Shown here piece by piece: positions 1-10,033 of a stretch of DNA of 64,000 nucleotides (positions are counted from its first letter, which is position 1; each line of letters opens with the position of its first letter). The DNA comes from Mesodorylaimus sp. YZB2_4 (taxonomy: Eukaryota; Nematoda; Enoplea; Dorylaimida; Dorylaimidae). The position numbers and the translations under genes were made by a program. Below the pieces are notes generated by a model that was given only the letters and a program-made list of their open reading frames with translations, did not search any database and had not been told where the DNA came from. The DNA is taken from assembly GCA_030248295.1 (NCBI GenBank), contig JASANH010001481.1:310001-374000 (forward strand), read 5' to 3'.

Positions 1-9
1 TGGACTCAC

Positions 10-111
10 CATCGCCGGGTTTTTGAGTACTTGACTTCGCTCAGCTCCGACGTGGCCCGTTCGATCCCAACTTTCATTCGCCACGACGCGGCCAGTTTTG
101 CCATCGATCAG
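10..111 (-). CDS. Possible internal exon of an unidentified gene
   Basis: On the minus strand a 34-codon open stretch is bounded by a good acceptor (TTTTCAG, ending at 112) and a perfect donor (GTGAGT, starting at 9). It reads L-I-D-G-K-T-G-R-V-V at its start and ends K-N-P-A-M. The other two frames hit stops. I do not recognise the protein. A second stretch with a donor at about 246-250 on the same strand (exon-like from about 378) contains stops, so no model was extended. The gene would continue off the left edge. The support is splice signals and one open frame only. Confidence 0.3.
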
Positions 112-716
112 CTGAAAATGTCGGCTGAGATCTCCGAAGTTTCGATTTCAGACCGAGAGAATCGTAGTCCGGAATTCTTATTATCGATTTATAGCCAAAC
201 TAAATTGAACACGAACTTTTTTTTTGCGTATGAAATGCAACTTACCTGGAGAACATCCGTTTCTTTTCAAGCTTTTGACTTTTCTTTATCCGCTTGGAGT
301 CTTGACCTCACGCTCTCGTCGATGGGCAGGTTTTTTCGAATTTCGAATAAAGAAACGCGAACATGCCGAAATCGAAGCTAGAACTGTCTTACAGTTAGCT
401 AGAAAAAAAAACGCTCAGGGGAGCTCCTAATACTTCGATTCTAAACAAGATAACCCCACACTCTGTTGCACCAACTAGTAGAAGTGGAACTCACCCCAAT
501 CATCCTCCGATTTCCACATTTCTAATTCAGCTTCGCCTCAACAGCGTGCAAGTCGCGGATTGGCCAGAAGGGGCTTGTCACTTTTGATTCGCATGTTTAA
601 ATTAGCTGCTTATTCCCTAAAAAACACAAATTTACCCTGGGATCCCTGGGAATTCGCGTTTGAAGACTGCTTGGCGCGGTCAGTCAAAATTTTTGAGCCA
701 ATGCAAGAATATACAG
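112..716. other. Gene-free stretch, nothing recognised
   Basis: AT-rich sequence with short open frames on both strands that lack any family signature. It may be an intron of the edge gene or intergenic DNA. Confidence 0.4.
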
Positions 717-1205
717 TACAGTCGAGTCACTTATGGTCACACTGGATAATGTCACAGTCCGGTTATTATCACAGGCTTTAGAAGCCCCGAATTTATCCCC
801 TATACTTTGTGTGTATTTTGAGTTCGCTTATTTTCACGCTGAATTCGGCCCAGTCCGCTTATTGTCACATAAATTTCTTGTCCAGGCGGGATAAGCATGG
901 AAAAAGCGTCACATTTACAATCTTGGCAGTCTGAAACAAGTGCAAAATCGTCAAAAACTAGGATTTCTCAAGAGAAAACGCTTGCATGAAGGCGCATGAC
1001 CTTTACGCTTCAGCTTTGATCTGTCTGATCCTCAGGTTTGATTTCTTTGGTTACAAAAGCTTTGAAAATTATACGAAATGGCGATAACGCGCATAAAAGT
1101 AAAGTTTTGGCCATTTTAGAGTGTACTTCGGTTTTATTCACAGCCCGGATATTGTCACATTTTCTTCCCGTCCGGAGCTGGTGATATTAAGCGGACTCGA
1201 CTGTA
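717..1205. mobile_element. ~490 bp inverted-repeat transposon (MITE), Tc1/pogo-like ends
   Basis: The ends are TACAGTCGAGTC (717-728) and its complement GACTCGACTGTA (1194-1205). Each starts or finishes with TA, as expected for a TA target duplication. Inside, a short motif of the form CCGCTTATTGTCACAT is repeated at least four times near both ends, in both orientations. There is no transposase frame, so it is non-autonomous. The TACAGTCGA ends resemble pogo/Tigger-type elements. That family assignment is inference. Confidence 0.65.
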
Positions 1206-1593
1206 TAAAACATTTTCTTGGGGGGGAGGGGGTCTAGTTAGACTTCACCACATCATTAGCCCTCTCAGCCTTGCACGACAGCGCATGCAAGGCTTGCTTT
1301 TTACTTCGTGGTGCGCTGACGTTCATGGTCAAGGCTCTTTTATACTTCGTCTGGGATGAGGCGGATTTCTCGAAAACCCAGGCGGGGGCTACACAAGATC
1401 CGAGACGCGGGGCAAGTATGAAGTGACTTCTGGGGCGCCCCAGCTCCAGACCACTGTTTTACCACATCACAAAGCGTAAAGTATGCGCATAGTCAGCGTG
1501 AGGCGGAGACTTCTCAAAACCGAGTCTCTTTGCTCCCCTGCCTGCAGACAGGGACGGCAGCGTAAAGTCTGGTTAAGCCCAAAGAATAGTTCT
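1206..1593. other. Gene-free stretch with diffuse repeats
   Basis: Starts with a poly-G-rich run (about 1219-1232). It holds two loosely similar blocks, at about 1350-1385 and 1480-1530, each containing a GAGGCGGA-T/GA-TTCTC-AAA core. No coding signal is seen. Confidence 0.35.
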
Positions 1594-1696
1594 ATGCGAT
1601 GCGTCAAATAAGCGTGCGATGCGACATTTTGGGTCAACTGACAATGTAAAAAGGTGCCTAAAACGTCGCATCGCAAGCTTATTTGACGCATCGCAT
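1594..1696. repeat. Near-perfect 32-bp-arm hairpin
   Basis: The left arm (about 1594-1625) and right arm (about 1665-1696) are reverse complements with a single mismatch, separated by a loop of about 40 bases. Each arm itself holds the repeated word GCGATGCG. This could be a tiny foldback transposon or a hairpin RNA precursor. Only the palindrome is directly visible. Confidence 0.7.
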
Positions 1697-2149
1697 CGAA
1701 CTACAGTATACTTCCAGCTTTACTGCGGCAGTTTATGGGGCATATTAGCCTTAATGCAGATATGCTGTTCGCGGCCCCTGTTTGCAGTATCAAATGGCAG
1801 CTGTGCGATGCCTGCGCTAGAAGTTAGTTCTTCCTTTTGTACGATTAATGTTACAAGTGGAGTTATTCTTTTTGTGCACTTTTTAGGGGGTTTTGAGGGC
1901 GCCACTTAATGAATTTTGATAATTTTTGATGCTAGCATATCGTACCTGTCAACCAATGATCCTATCAAACGATTTTGCCAGATAATGGTGGATTATGGAG
2001 AGAGTTCGCACACGATAGAGCTAAGCATGTGCGCATGAGTACGATTCAAGTGCCACTTTTCACCTGGCTTTGCTCATGACTCCTACTGCATATGTGAGTG
2101 GTGCATAATTGATCATGAGCTGCTGGTCGGGTAAGGCTGTGCTCCCAAA
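1697..2149. other. Gene-free stretch, nothing recognised
   Basis: No splice-supported coding frame and no recognisable repeat boundary was found here. Confidence 0.35.
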
Positions 2150-2310
2150 ATGATGTCGCAGCTAATGTAACCTGACTGCCTGGCGGCCCGTGGCGAGAGG
2201 GAGAGAATTATTGATCTCCCCTGGTTGGGAGACGTCAACCCCTCGGGTTGATGTTTCAGCCTCAGGAAGTCGTAAGACTTGGCTGCTCCATTCGGCATTC
2301 TCTCCTTCGC
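2150..2310. repeat. Dispersed repeat family A, copy 1
   Basis: Contains the family core: GATCTCCCCTGG, then a palindrome around AACCC-CTCGGGTT-GATGTTTCAGCC, then AGACTTGGCTGCTCCA. Other copies of the same core lie at about 5821, 6190, 21230, 34190, 42085, 53440 and 59720, in both orientations. The class is unknown. Confidence 0.6.
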
Positions 2311-2837
2311 CTACCAGGCATGCTTGCACTCGTCCGCTCGTGCTGTCATAACAGCATGGGTAGCCAAATGACACTGTTTTACATTAAGTGTCATAACATG
2401 TGCGGTTACACCATTTTAAGACGTGGCCGAGACTGATTATGAACCCTACTCGACTGGCAATCTATACTTTGCACGGAGCCTGCAGCTAGGAGTGTCATCC
2501 ATCAGTCAGGGTAGTGTTTCAGCCATGGACTAGGTCGGAAGACTTGGTAGGCTGCCCTGGGTTTTTGGCGTGGTGCAAAAGCTCCACTGGCCACTCCCTC
2601 CAGTAATACTAACCCACCGTATTACGCCTGGTTGTCATGCTGTGACGATACCACACGTAAATAGCACACTGCACTGACTCACTGACTGATTCACAACTAC
2701 AACGCCATGCACTGTGTATGCCAGTGCAAAAGAGCGCACCAAGTCTGCTAAGCAAAATACGAGTACATCTTGCATCGGCTGTTCTAGGGGCCTTATCACT
2801 TCCATATACGTAGATACCCTGCTCTCCACACCCAAGC
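2311..2837. other. Gene-free stretch 3' of the MsrB gene
   Basis: Holds the 3' flank of the minus-strand reductase gene and a degenerate repeat with tRNA-like or family-A words (about 2505-2560). No gene is supported. Confidence 0.35.
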
Positions 2838-3356
2838 TCACTTCCCATTCTTCCCAACAGGCACGAAATCCAAGGCGGCACTGTTCACACAATATCTTTC
2901 CCTCGTTGGCCGTGGTCCATCATCGAACACGTGTCCCAAATGTGAGTTGCACCTTCGACAATACACCTCCGTCCTGACCAGTCCATACGAACAGTCCTTC
3001 CTCTTGCCCACACTCGACTGCCCCTCACCATCACAAGTGCCCGTCGGTCTGGTGAACGATGGCCACCCACATCGCGACTCAAATTTGGCATCAGAGTCGA
3101 ACAAGGCGGCTCCACACGCCCCGCAGTGATAAACACCCGTCTCCTTGGTCTTTACATATTGCCCACTACCCGCCCTCTCCGTCTGGGCATCGCGGAGTAC
3201 AGCGAATTGGAAAGGTGTCAGGATGCTCATCCATTCCTGCCTGGACACTTCGCTCGGCTCCTTGGTCACTCCAGCCCGTCGTAAAGCACCCACTCGCACT
3301 TCATTCATTTCAGTCAAATTACAGTTATCGTCCACACCACCTGAACACGCGGCCAT
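2838..3356 (-). CDS. msrB: Methionine-R-sulfoxide reductase B (SelR domain)
   Basis: Reduces methionine-R-sulfoxide in proteins back to methionine. From the ATG at 3356 it is 172 aa. The whole SelR fold is present. Two zinc-binding CxxC pairs lie in YHCGACG (C78, C81) and VYCRRCNSHLGHVF (C133, C136). RCGWPSF carries a possible resolving Cys (C96). RYCVNSAALDF carries the catalytic Cys (C156), so it is a Cys enzyme rather than a selenocysteine one. The frame stays open upstream to 3398 through a TTG, but the first ATG is at 3356. It is read from one uninterrupted exon while its neighbours have 5-19 exons, which hints at a retrocopy or intron loss. There is no clear targeting peptide, so location is unknown. 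The overlapping plus-strand frames are shadows. Confidence 0.93.
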   Translation of the reverse strand: MAACSGGVDDNCNLTEMNEVRVGALRRAGVTKEPSEVSRQEWMSILTPFQFAVLRDAQTERAGSGQYVKTKETGVYHCGACGAALFDSDAKFESRCGWPSFTRPTGTCDGEGQSSVGKRKDCSYGLVRTEVYCRRCNSHLGHVFDDGPRPTRERYCVNSAALDFVPVGKNGK

Positions 3357-3951
3357 CAGGACAAGTTTTGCAGGGAAATAGAAATAGCAGAAGCACAAAT
3401 GTAAAAATGCCAGCAGTTACTTTCCGAATATCCGGTCTTTTTTCAAATGCAATAGACTGGTTTGGGTTGCCGCAAATGACATCTACTTTTCGAAATACGA
3501 AACTAGACTGGCAGGCAATGCGAGGATGGCCGGGAAGAAGAGAACGGCTGCCATTCTACTCCTCCCTCGGCTTATGTATACTATTCAAGCGGTCGATGGA
3601 GGCCCGCCAGCCTAGTGCAGCTTACGTCACATCTAGCCTTCGAGAACTTTTCTAATCTACGCACTTTTTTATATGGCTAGGAAATTAGAGGCGGCTGCTC
3701 CAGAATCGAGCGCACAGGCTAGACACCCTGCCCTGATGCTACTATCAAATTTGCGGCTCTAGAATAACGAAACATGCGCGTTGATTCGATTTGCCCAGAA
3801 TTTTCATGCCAGGCGCACGCAAATCATGGCTTTTCACAGGGTACACAAAGCAATAACAGGCGATCAATGCCACTGCACATGGTTGCCAGTTCTGCTGTCA
3901 ACGTCAAACCAAGGAAACAAAAACATCTCGTTCTTGCAATGTGGAGTGAAA

Positions 3952-3971
3952 TGCGTAAAATACGGTTTCAG
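3952..3971. mobile_element. Solo terminal repeat of the CTGAAACC MITE family
   Basis: TGCGTAAAATACGGTTTCAG matches the right end of the MITEs at 4701, 8919 and 11268 with one difference. No left end is visible nearby, so this is a truncated or rearranged copy. Confidence 0.5.
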
Positions 3972-4700
3972 CTGAGCTTTCAAGATGTCATAGAAAATCA
4001 CTACGCATGGCCACAGCCTAAACAATAGTTGGACCAGAGGGTCATAGTGGCTGAGCGGCACGAGTTCCATCCCCTATCCAGCATTCGCAATACACGTACA
4101 CATGGCAGGTGACAGATTCCAGGCGACCAACCCTCACGCAGTAAGCATCTAAGCCCAGCTGACCCACAACACCGTTTATTCATCCAACCATATCAAGTAT
4201 ATCCAGGCCACAACTAACCTACTCGACCATCTGAGACAGATCATCAGAAAATGTCCCTTCCTCCTGACACCCCCAAGTGCCCTTGGCAGATCACAAATAA
4301 AGTGAATGTAGAAAGACCATACTGACCAGAACCACCAGAGTCTCCCAATGAGTCATGCACATTATGCAGGAAGAGAATATACGGAATCTTTGCATAAAAT
4401 AACCTCCGCCGACTACGATCCTTGTACCTAGCCCGCATCCCTCGTACCCACCATACGCAGTGTACAATAAATACTACCAGCACTCCTCTCAATTGGTCCA
4501 TTCCATAAATTTGGTCCCCGTTATAAATTGTGAATAATTTCGTACTTTTGCAGCAAACTCAACTGCTGTGTTCGCGGATCAGGTTTCTTATGTCGACTCA
4601 CTCGTTCGCGTAATTCGGCAGCCGATAAGTTCATCCAATCTTGATGCAAGAGGTGGGCTGCAAAGAGCAAACCAGGCTGTCTACAGAATAATTTTCCAAT

Positions 4701-4817
4701 CTGAAACTATATTTTACGCAATATGTGAAAGACTGGGGCAGTCCCATGACGGCAAGACATATCTGTATTTTCGATCATAAGCGCCACATTCTTTCAATGT
4801 GTAAAATATAGTTTCAG
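4701..4817. mobile_element. Short MITE (117 bp), CTGAAACC family
   Basis: Terminal inverted repeats are CTGAAACTATATTTTACGCA on the left and TGTGTAAAATATAGTTTCAG on the right, differing at one position. There is no coding capacity. The same ends flank elements at 8919-9079 and 11268-11377, which lie in introns of NHERF and V-ATPase C. Confidence 0.7.
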
Positions 4818-4984
4818 ATTCAGATACAAAGATTAGATTGAGCTGAGAGAGTCTCGCAAACTCGAGAAGATACTTCCAGGACTGGGACCAGCGGGTCAAA
4901 ACACACTAGGGCGAGGGCGTGCTGCGTCAGAGCGTAGCCACCGCATGAATTCCCAGTCCATCCCCATGGCCAGAGTGCCATGAA

Positions 4985-5035
4985 GCATGAGAGGAGCAAG
5001 TTCGATTCCCTCTCAAGACTGACTTTTTGTGTCAA
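4985..5035 (-). repeat. tRNA-like end (B-box) of a dispersed element
   Basis: The string CAAGTTCGATTCCCTCTCAA reads as a T-arm or B-box. Very similar strings occur at 5288 and 10289. No matching acceptor stem closes a tRNA cloverleaf, so it is called a tRNA-derived repeat and not a tRNA gene. Confidence 0.4.
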
Positions 5036-5368
5036 TTAGCAGCCTCTTTCTGTCAACGTTCGATAAGAACTTGCAGAACTTAAAAATCAGAGCATCTCAA
5101 AAACATACGCCCTGAGAAGGAATTGAACCTGTCTCTGGTATTCAGATTTCCAGATTTTCCAAGACTCTTACTAACCCCTCATCAAAATTTTCAAGCGGAC
5201 ATGGAATTCGTGACATGGCTTATTAGCTCGCTTCGTCGAGGCTGCTATGACAATGGGGTACGGAAAAACGACTAAAAGTCCACACATGCAAGTTCGATTC
5301 CCGCTCAGGGTTTGACTTTTGGAAGCCTCTACTTTTGGTTTTCGTTCTCCCCTGACCCATCCCCTTAC

Positions 5369-8300
5369 CTTGCACTTCTGGATTATGCTCTACCGACCCA
5401 CGGAAATGTGCCGCGCTCGTGTGTTCAGCTTTCGAAGCCTAAAGCCGCACATTTTCTCACTCCTTGCCCATCTTCGCCAAAATAGCACCACTCACCTTCA
5501 CATTAACTGGCACTTTTACTTCTTCGATCTCCTTCTAAAACAAAAACCCCAATGTTCCAATAGCTCACAGGACACACCTACAGTACACTAGAAAGTTACC
5601 TTGGGCTCTTCGATCGGCTTCGGCACTGGCACCACTTTCACGACCTCTGGTTGCTTCGTGACCACGATTTCTTTTTGCTACAAATTGAGGACGGTGTTAC
5701 TCGAGTTGATCAACAGACACTCCATTTGACATGAAAAAGGTGACACATGTACACAGGCCAAGTTCTGCATGATCCTGCATCAAAACCCAGTTGTACCCAG
5801 CATTCCTGGCGGTCGGGAGATGGATACCCTCCCTGGCTAGGAGACACCAACCACTTCAGTTGATGTTTCAGCCGCAGGTATAGCCGACAGGCTTGCCTTT
5901 GTCTTGCTGGAGGCTTTGTCCCTGAGACTTCAGTCTTTCACTTTCAATGTCTGGGCGCGCCAGTTACACAAAACAGTGTGCTAATCAGCAGTGACTGAAT
6001 CCCTGTATCCTCCATTTTGGTCAGCACGATGTGCATTCAGCACCTTATGATAGAGAGGTTTCCTCACAGATTTTCTATGCTGGAAGTTTTGGTCAGATCA
6101 GACCTGTGGTCCAGGACTCATCGACTGTCCCCATTGAATCGATCGATCTCCCTAACGGTGTACTCTACGCATGCTGTAGTCCACAGAGACTAGTGAAACA
6201 TCAACCCGACTGGTTGACGCTCACCAAGTGTAACCCTCGTGCCTAGTAGGCCATAGCAAGCTGGAGAGAATAATTGATCTCCCTTGGACGGGAAACATTA
6301 ACCTCTCGGGCCGACGCTTCACCCGCAGCTTACTAGTCGCAAAACTAGGCTGCTCCAGCCGGAGTTTTTGTCCCGCCAACTTTGGTTGGCTATCTCCCTC
6401 CACGCCTGCCAGGCTTGATAGGTCTGCCCTCTTTCCTCTTTCCCCAGCTTATCCCATCAAAAACATGATCCTCGTCACACAAAGCACTGGAAGACCCACA
6501 GTCAGTACCTATCCCATCCAGCCCAAGACAGTACATTGTCTCACCGGGACAGCAGGGGCTTGCACAGCCTCTTCTTCCTTGTGCACGCCATTGCTCGTCA
6601 CCCCGTTCTCGACTGGGCCAGGCGCGTGTATGGGCGACTGTCTCAGCTTGGCTGCCAGCGATATTTGGGCCAACTTTCCAACCACTGGCTCGAACACTTC
6701 AGCTTCTATGAAGCTGTACTCCTTCTCGTGCTTCTTGTACCATTGGTCCACTTCCGGCGACGCCACCAACAACTCGGTTCTCGATGGGTCGCCTTTGATA
6801 ATTTGCACCACCTCCTGCAAAAACAGGGCCTCAAGTAACAACGTGAAACAAGCTCAGGCAGCCAAGTCAGCACTATCAAGGCTACTTTTTTTGACCCATC
6901 CTGGTCGGTCCAGGGAAGTCAATTTTTCGCCCTTTACTCGCGCCCCGCGGGCTAGGTGGCTCGTTAATTGACCCTATCTTGCCATCGATTAGGGTCAAAC
7001 CAGGATGCATATCTGGCAAGAGTGCGTGTTAGTCCCCCTCCCGCGATGTCGGTGTTTACCTCAACCATACCCAGCCAGCGCCCCGTGAGGGCCTCCCGCC
7101 CGATAAGGCCTCTCCTCGTTTACCGACCTCAGAGGGATGAAGAGTGAGTCATCCACCGCCAGGCGTGCAAGGCGCAGAGAGAACTTCACCAAGTTCTCAG
7201 ACGGCCAGAGTTGAACTCAGAGCAGACCGGCTTCCAGCTCTGCTAAGCAAACTGTGACGGGCGCCTTTCACCGCTTCACCACCCAGGCGGCCGTATCCAG
7301 GTATTTGACCCGCACACTAACTACAGGAGCACTAGACCCAGTGGTATGAGTATCACCCATCTTCACTCATCCAACATTAAGCACCCATTTCCAAATTTTT
7401 TGTAACACACACCATCACTACATCCACCGGCTTATGACCTCCTGAGTCGAGGCGCTGACACCCGTCAGACGAATTCTTGGGGTTACAAGAGGGCTGTGCC
7501 CAAAAACTCTTGGCACTCTGACCTCTAGTCAAAGACTGGCCCCTAAGCAGAAGTCCAATGATGCCTATCGATAGGCACACCGCTAGCTCGCGAGCACATG
7601 CTGCACTTTTCATCCCGTCCCAGTCAGAAACATCGGTCAGCCATCCCCCTGGTCACCTGTTCCACTGGCCCAGCATTTGCATTCCAGAAGCTGCAGGCCC
7701 CACTGTCCCCCACTTACGGCCATTTCAGAACCTAAAACATCCAAGCAGACTGTCCGAGAAAGGCCGCCCGGGTCCAGTCTGGGATTCGCAGTTGGAGACA
7801 GAAAGAATGTGCTGTGTGACTTGCTTGTTTGGCTGCGAGCAGGCAGGATGACGGGCTACGGTCAAGTCAGTCAGTCAACAAAAAGGCCTCCTTCATCACC
7901 CCAAGTATGACTACGCAGGACTTCCGGTCAGACGAAGGAGTACTAGCTTGGTTATGGGACATGGCCACGACCCGCAACTCACCCGATTGGGAGTGGTCAT
8001 GTAGACCAGAGTCCCATTGACGCCCACGATTCGTTGCCCCTCTTCCAAGCCCGCCTTCTCGGCCACCGACCCCTTGTCCACCTTGCCGATGTAGTGCCCA
8101 TTATTCCTCTCCGCGTGCAAGTTGAATCCGAATTCGGCTTCTGGGTGTGGCTTGACCAATCGACATAGTCTCGGTCTCAAAATGGGCTTCTCGACTGGAG
8201 AATGCTCGATGGCCACAACTTCGTGGTAGGTCGGAGGTGCCGGTTTGGTCACAGCCTCTGCCCCCTGCCCACTGACTCGCCCGTTTTCCGTCTTTTCTGC

Positions 8301-9393
8301 TGTTCCATTCCCGAAATCTTGGTAGACGGGAATGGGCAATTTTCGTTCGCGATACCACGCTTCGCCCTGTTCGTCGATGACCAGCAGTGCGCATTCGAGG
8401 GGACGCTCTTTTATTCGCGCCACCACTTGTTTGTGAGGTTCGGCCGCCACACTCACTCCATTCACGGCCACGATACGGTCCCCGCTTCGCAGACCAGACA
8501 TCTCGGCCGCACTACCAGCGTCCACTGTACCGATGAACTGACCCTTGTTACGATCAGCGTGCAGGTTGAAACCTGAAGAATGCCTCCGTGCTCAAGGACT
8601 CCCTGAGCTGTCACACAGGGAATGTGGCACTTTGGTCGGCAAGTACTCCCCCAGCCGCCCTGGTCACTCACACGCATGGCTGTACTATCGAGTTCAATAG
8701 TATAGCCATGCCCGCAGAAACAGTGCAACCAACCAGAAGTGCCACATTACCTGTGCGTAAACTTGAGTTTCAGATAAGAGGTCATCCGAGTAGCAAATAC
8801 CCTCCTCAGCCTCCATGCAGATCTGCCGATGTTGTCACAGTGAAGCCCAAGATAAGGCAACAACAACCTCTTTCTCACATCATCATCTATCCTCTGCATG
8901 CACCTGAGAAACCCTCATCTGAAACCATATTTTACGCACATAAGGAAGCTACTGGCATTCCAGTCCCGGGAAGGCAAAAGGCCAAAACTGACCCAGCTAT
9001 CAGCAAGGAACACGGGCTCAATGGCGAAAAAACTGAAGATGTCACCAAATTACGCAGACTGGGTAAAATATGGTTTCAGGTGCAGTGAAAAGTGGATCAT
9101 CTTCCTCAAGGCTCCTTCATACGTTGTCTGTGGTCTGGGGTGCACCAGATGTCGCTTTATGCTTGCCCTGGGTCTTGGGTAGCCCGCTCCAGCCTGGGTT
9201 TTTGAAGAATCCGCCCGACCCCCCCGCCATTAATTTCCAACATAGGGACAAAATTCCCATTTTCAGAGCCCCATATCCAGATCATCTCTCTAATCATCAT
9301 ACCCCAACCCGACTCACCATAATCCTGGTCAGCAAAATCCTTTCGAATTCGACAGAGGCGAGGTCGAGGCGCGTCCGGTGGCAATGAGGCCAT
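5369..9393 (-). CDS. nrfl-1 (NHERF-like): NHERF-type scaffold with two PDZ domains (3' end incomplete)
   Basis: Links membrane transporters and receptors to ERM proteins and actin at the cell cortex. Minus-strand exons: 9318-9393, 7983-8572, 6545-6814, 5600-5677, 5496-5534 and probably 5369-5438. All phases join and all introns are GT-AG. PDZ1 spans about residues 10-92, with carboxylate loop D-Y-G-F-N-L built across the first intron. PDZ2 spans about 158-242, starting RPRLCRL with loop F-G-F-N-L. The two loops and the N-H/L-H-A-E/D-R-N words are near copies, as in NHERF1/2. After PDZ2 comes the linker W-Y-K-K-H-E-K-E, then Val/Pro/Lys-rich exons. The ERM-binding C-terminus and stop were not found, so the gene extends left of 5369. 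The known part is about 374 aa. Intron 1 holds a foldback and a MITE, and intron 2 a decayed SINE. The last listed exon is the least certain. Confidence 0.88.
5821..5935. repeat. Dispersed repeat family A, copy 2
   Basis: Contains CCCTGGCTAGGAGACACCAA followed by GTTGATGTTTCAGCCGCAGG and GACAGGCTTGCC, matching the family core. It lies in a NHERF intron. Confidence 0.55.
6190..6400. repeat. Dispersed repeat family A, copy 3
   Basis: Contains ACATCAACCCGACTGGTTGA, then GATCTCCCTTGGACGGGAAA and TAGGCTGCTCCAGCCGGAG. It is in the same intron as copy 2 and may be two nested copies. Confidence 0.55.
7060..7330 (-). repeat. Decayed tRNA-derived SINE in NHERF intron 2
   Basis: Contains GAGTGAGTCATCCACCGCCA, AGGCGTGCAAGG and GTTGAACTCAGAGC. 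These correspond in order to the body and B-box of the full SINE at 51335-51670 read on the minus strand. Strongly diverged. Confidence 0.45.
8614..8755. repeat. Foldback palindrome, ~142 bp
   Basis: The outer arms CACAGGGAATGTGGCACTT and AAGTGCCACATTACCTGTG pair (one mismatch), and so do the inner arms around GCATGGCTGTACTAT and ATAGTATAGCCATGC, leaving a tiny loop at about 8690-8697. It lies in intron 1 of NHERF. The structure is that of a MITE or a hairpin precursor. Confidence 0.6.
8919..9079. mobile_element. MITE (161 bp), CTGAAACC family
   Basis: Left end CTGAAACCATATTTTACGCA, right end TGGGTAAAATATGGTTTCAG. The same family as 4701-4817 and 11268-11377. Lies in intron 1 of the NHERF gene. 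Confidence 0.7.
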
Positions 9394-10033
9394 CGTGATC
9401 TCTCATGCGATAACTTTTCAGTAACACTAAAACAGCACTGTATTTCGCGACCGCAACGTAATCAACTGAACCAATCGTCACTATCGCCCATCCTACGCCT
9501 CACCCACTCACCCTTCGCCCGAACTGGCCTCCCGCCCGCACTAGCCCGACTAAAACTCTTCATCAGCACTCCAGCAAGGCATCCATCAGCGCAGCCTGCC
9601 TTCGCCTTGGCCAGCCACCTGTCGCAGAGCACACACGAACAAGATCCAAATATGCATAATGTAGAAGATACAGAACCTCGTCCGAGGACTCATTCCATTT
9701 CGTAAAGTCAATAGTCGCACACTCATTTCTTCAGATATTCATTTTCTAGCACATTATTCTCCTACAAAACTCCAAAGCCCGTACACTCGTAAGTAGAAAC
9801 ACAAAATGACCTGCCAAAACTTGGTTATTCCTAAACATCACAGTCGCACGAATTTATTCGTCTAAAAACTCTGAATCAGCATTTTCTACATATCAGCTAC
9901 TAAAAAGGAATTCTCACAAATCGTGGAATGACATAAACGCAGCGCATATCTATGGTCACCTACACTGTCCATGCACGATCCCTAGCGGACGTCCACCATT
10001 TAGTTATCGAATGAAAATCGCGCCTCGCTCAAA
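9394..10033. other. Intergenic spacer NHERF / V-ATPase C
   Basis: 640 bases between the NHERF start codon and the V-ATPase C stop codon, both genes on the minus strand. It should hold the NHERF promoter and the V-ATPase C 3' UTR. I see no distinct motif. Confidence 0.4.

Larger units (their letters stand above)
3357..5368. other. Gene-free stretch between MsrB and NHERF
   Basis: About 2 kb without a supported exon, although the last NHERF exon(s) and its 3' UTR must lie here or just left of it. It contains a transposon end at 3952, a MITE at 4701 and tRNA-like ends at about 4985-5020 and 5105-5140. It may also include the promoter of the minus-strand MsrB gene. Confidence 0.4.

Noticed and set aside
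3059-3655. Long plus-strand open frame opposite MsrB
   Set aside because: It is the antisense shadow of the reductase and has no family words of its own.
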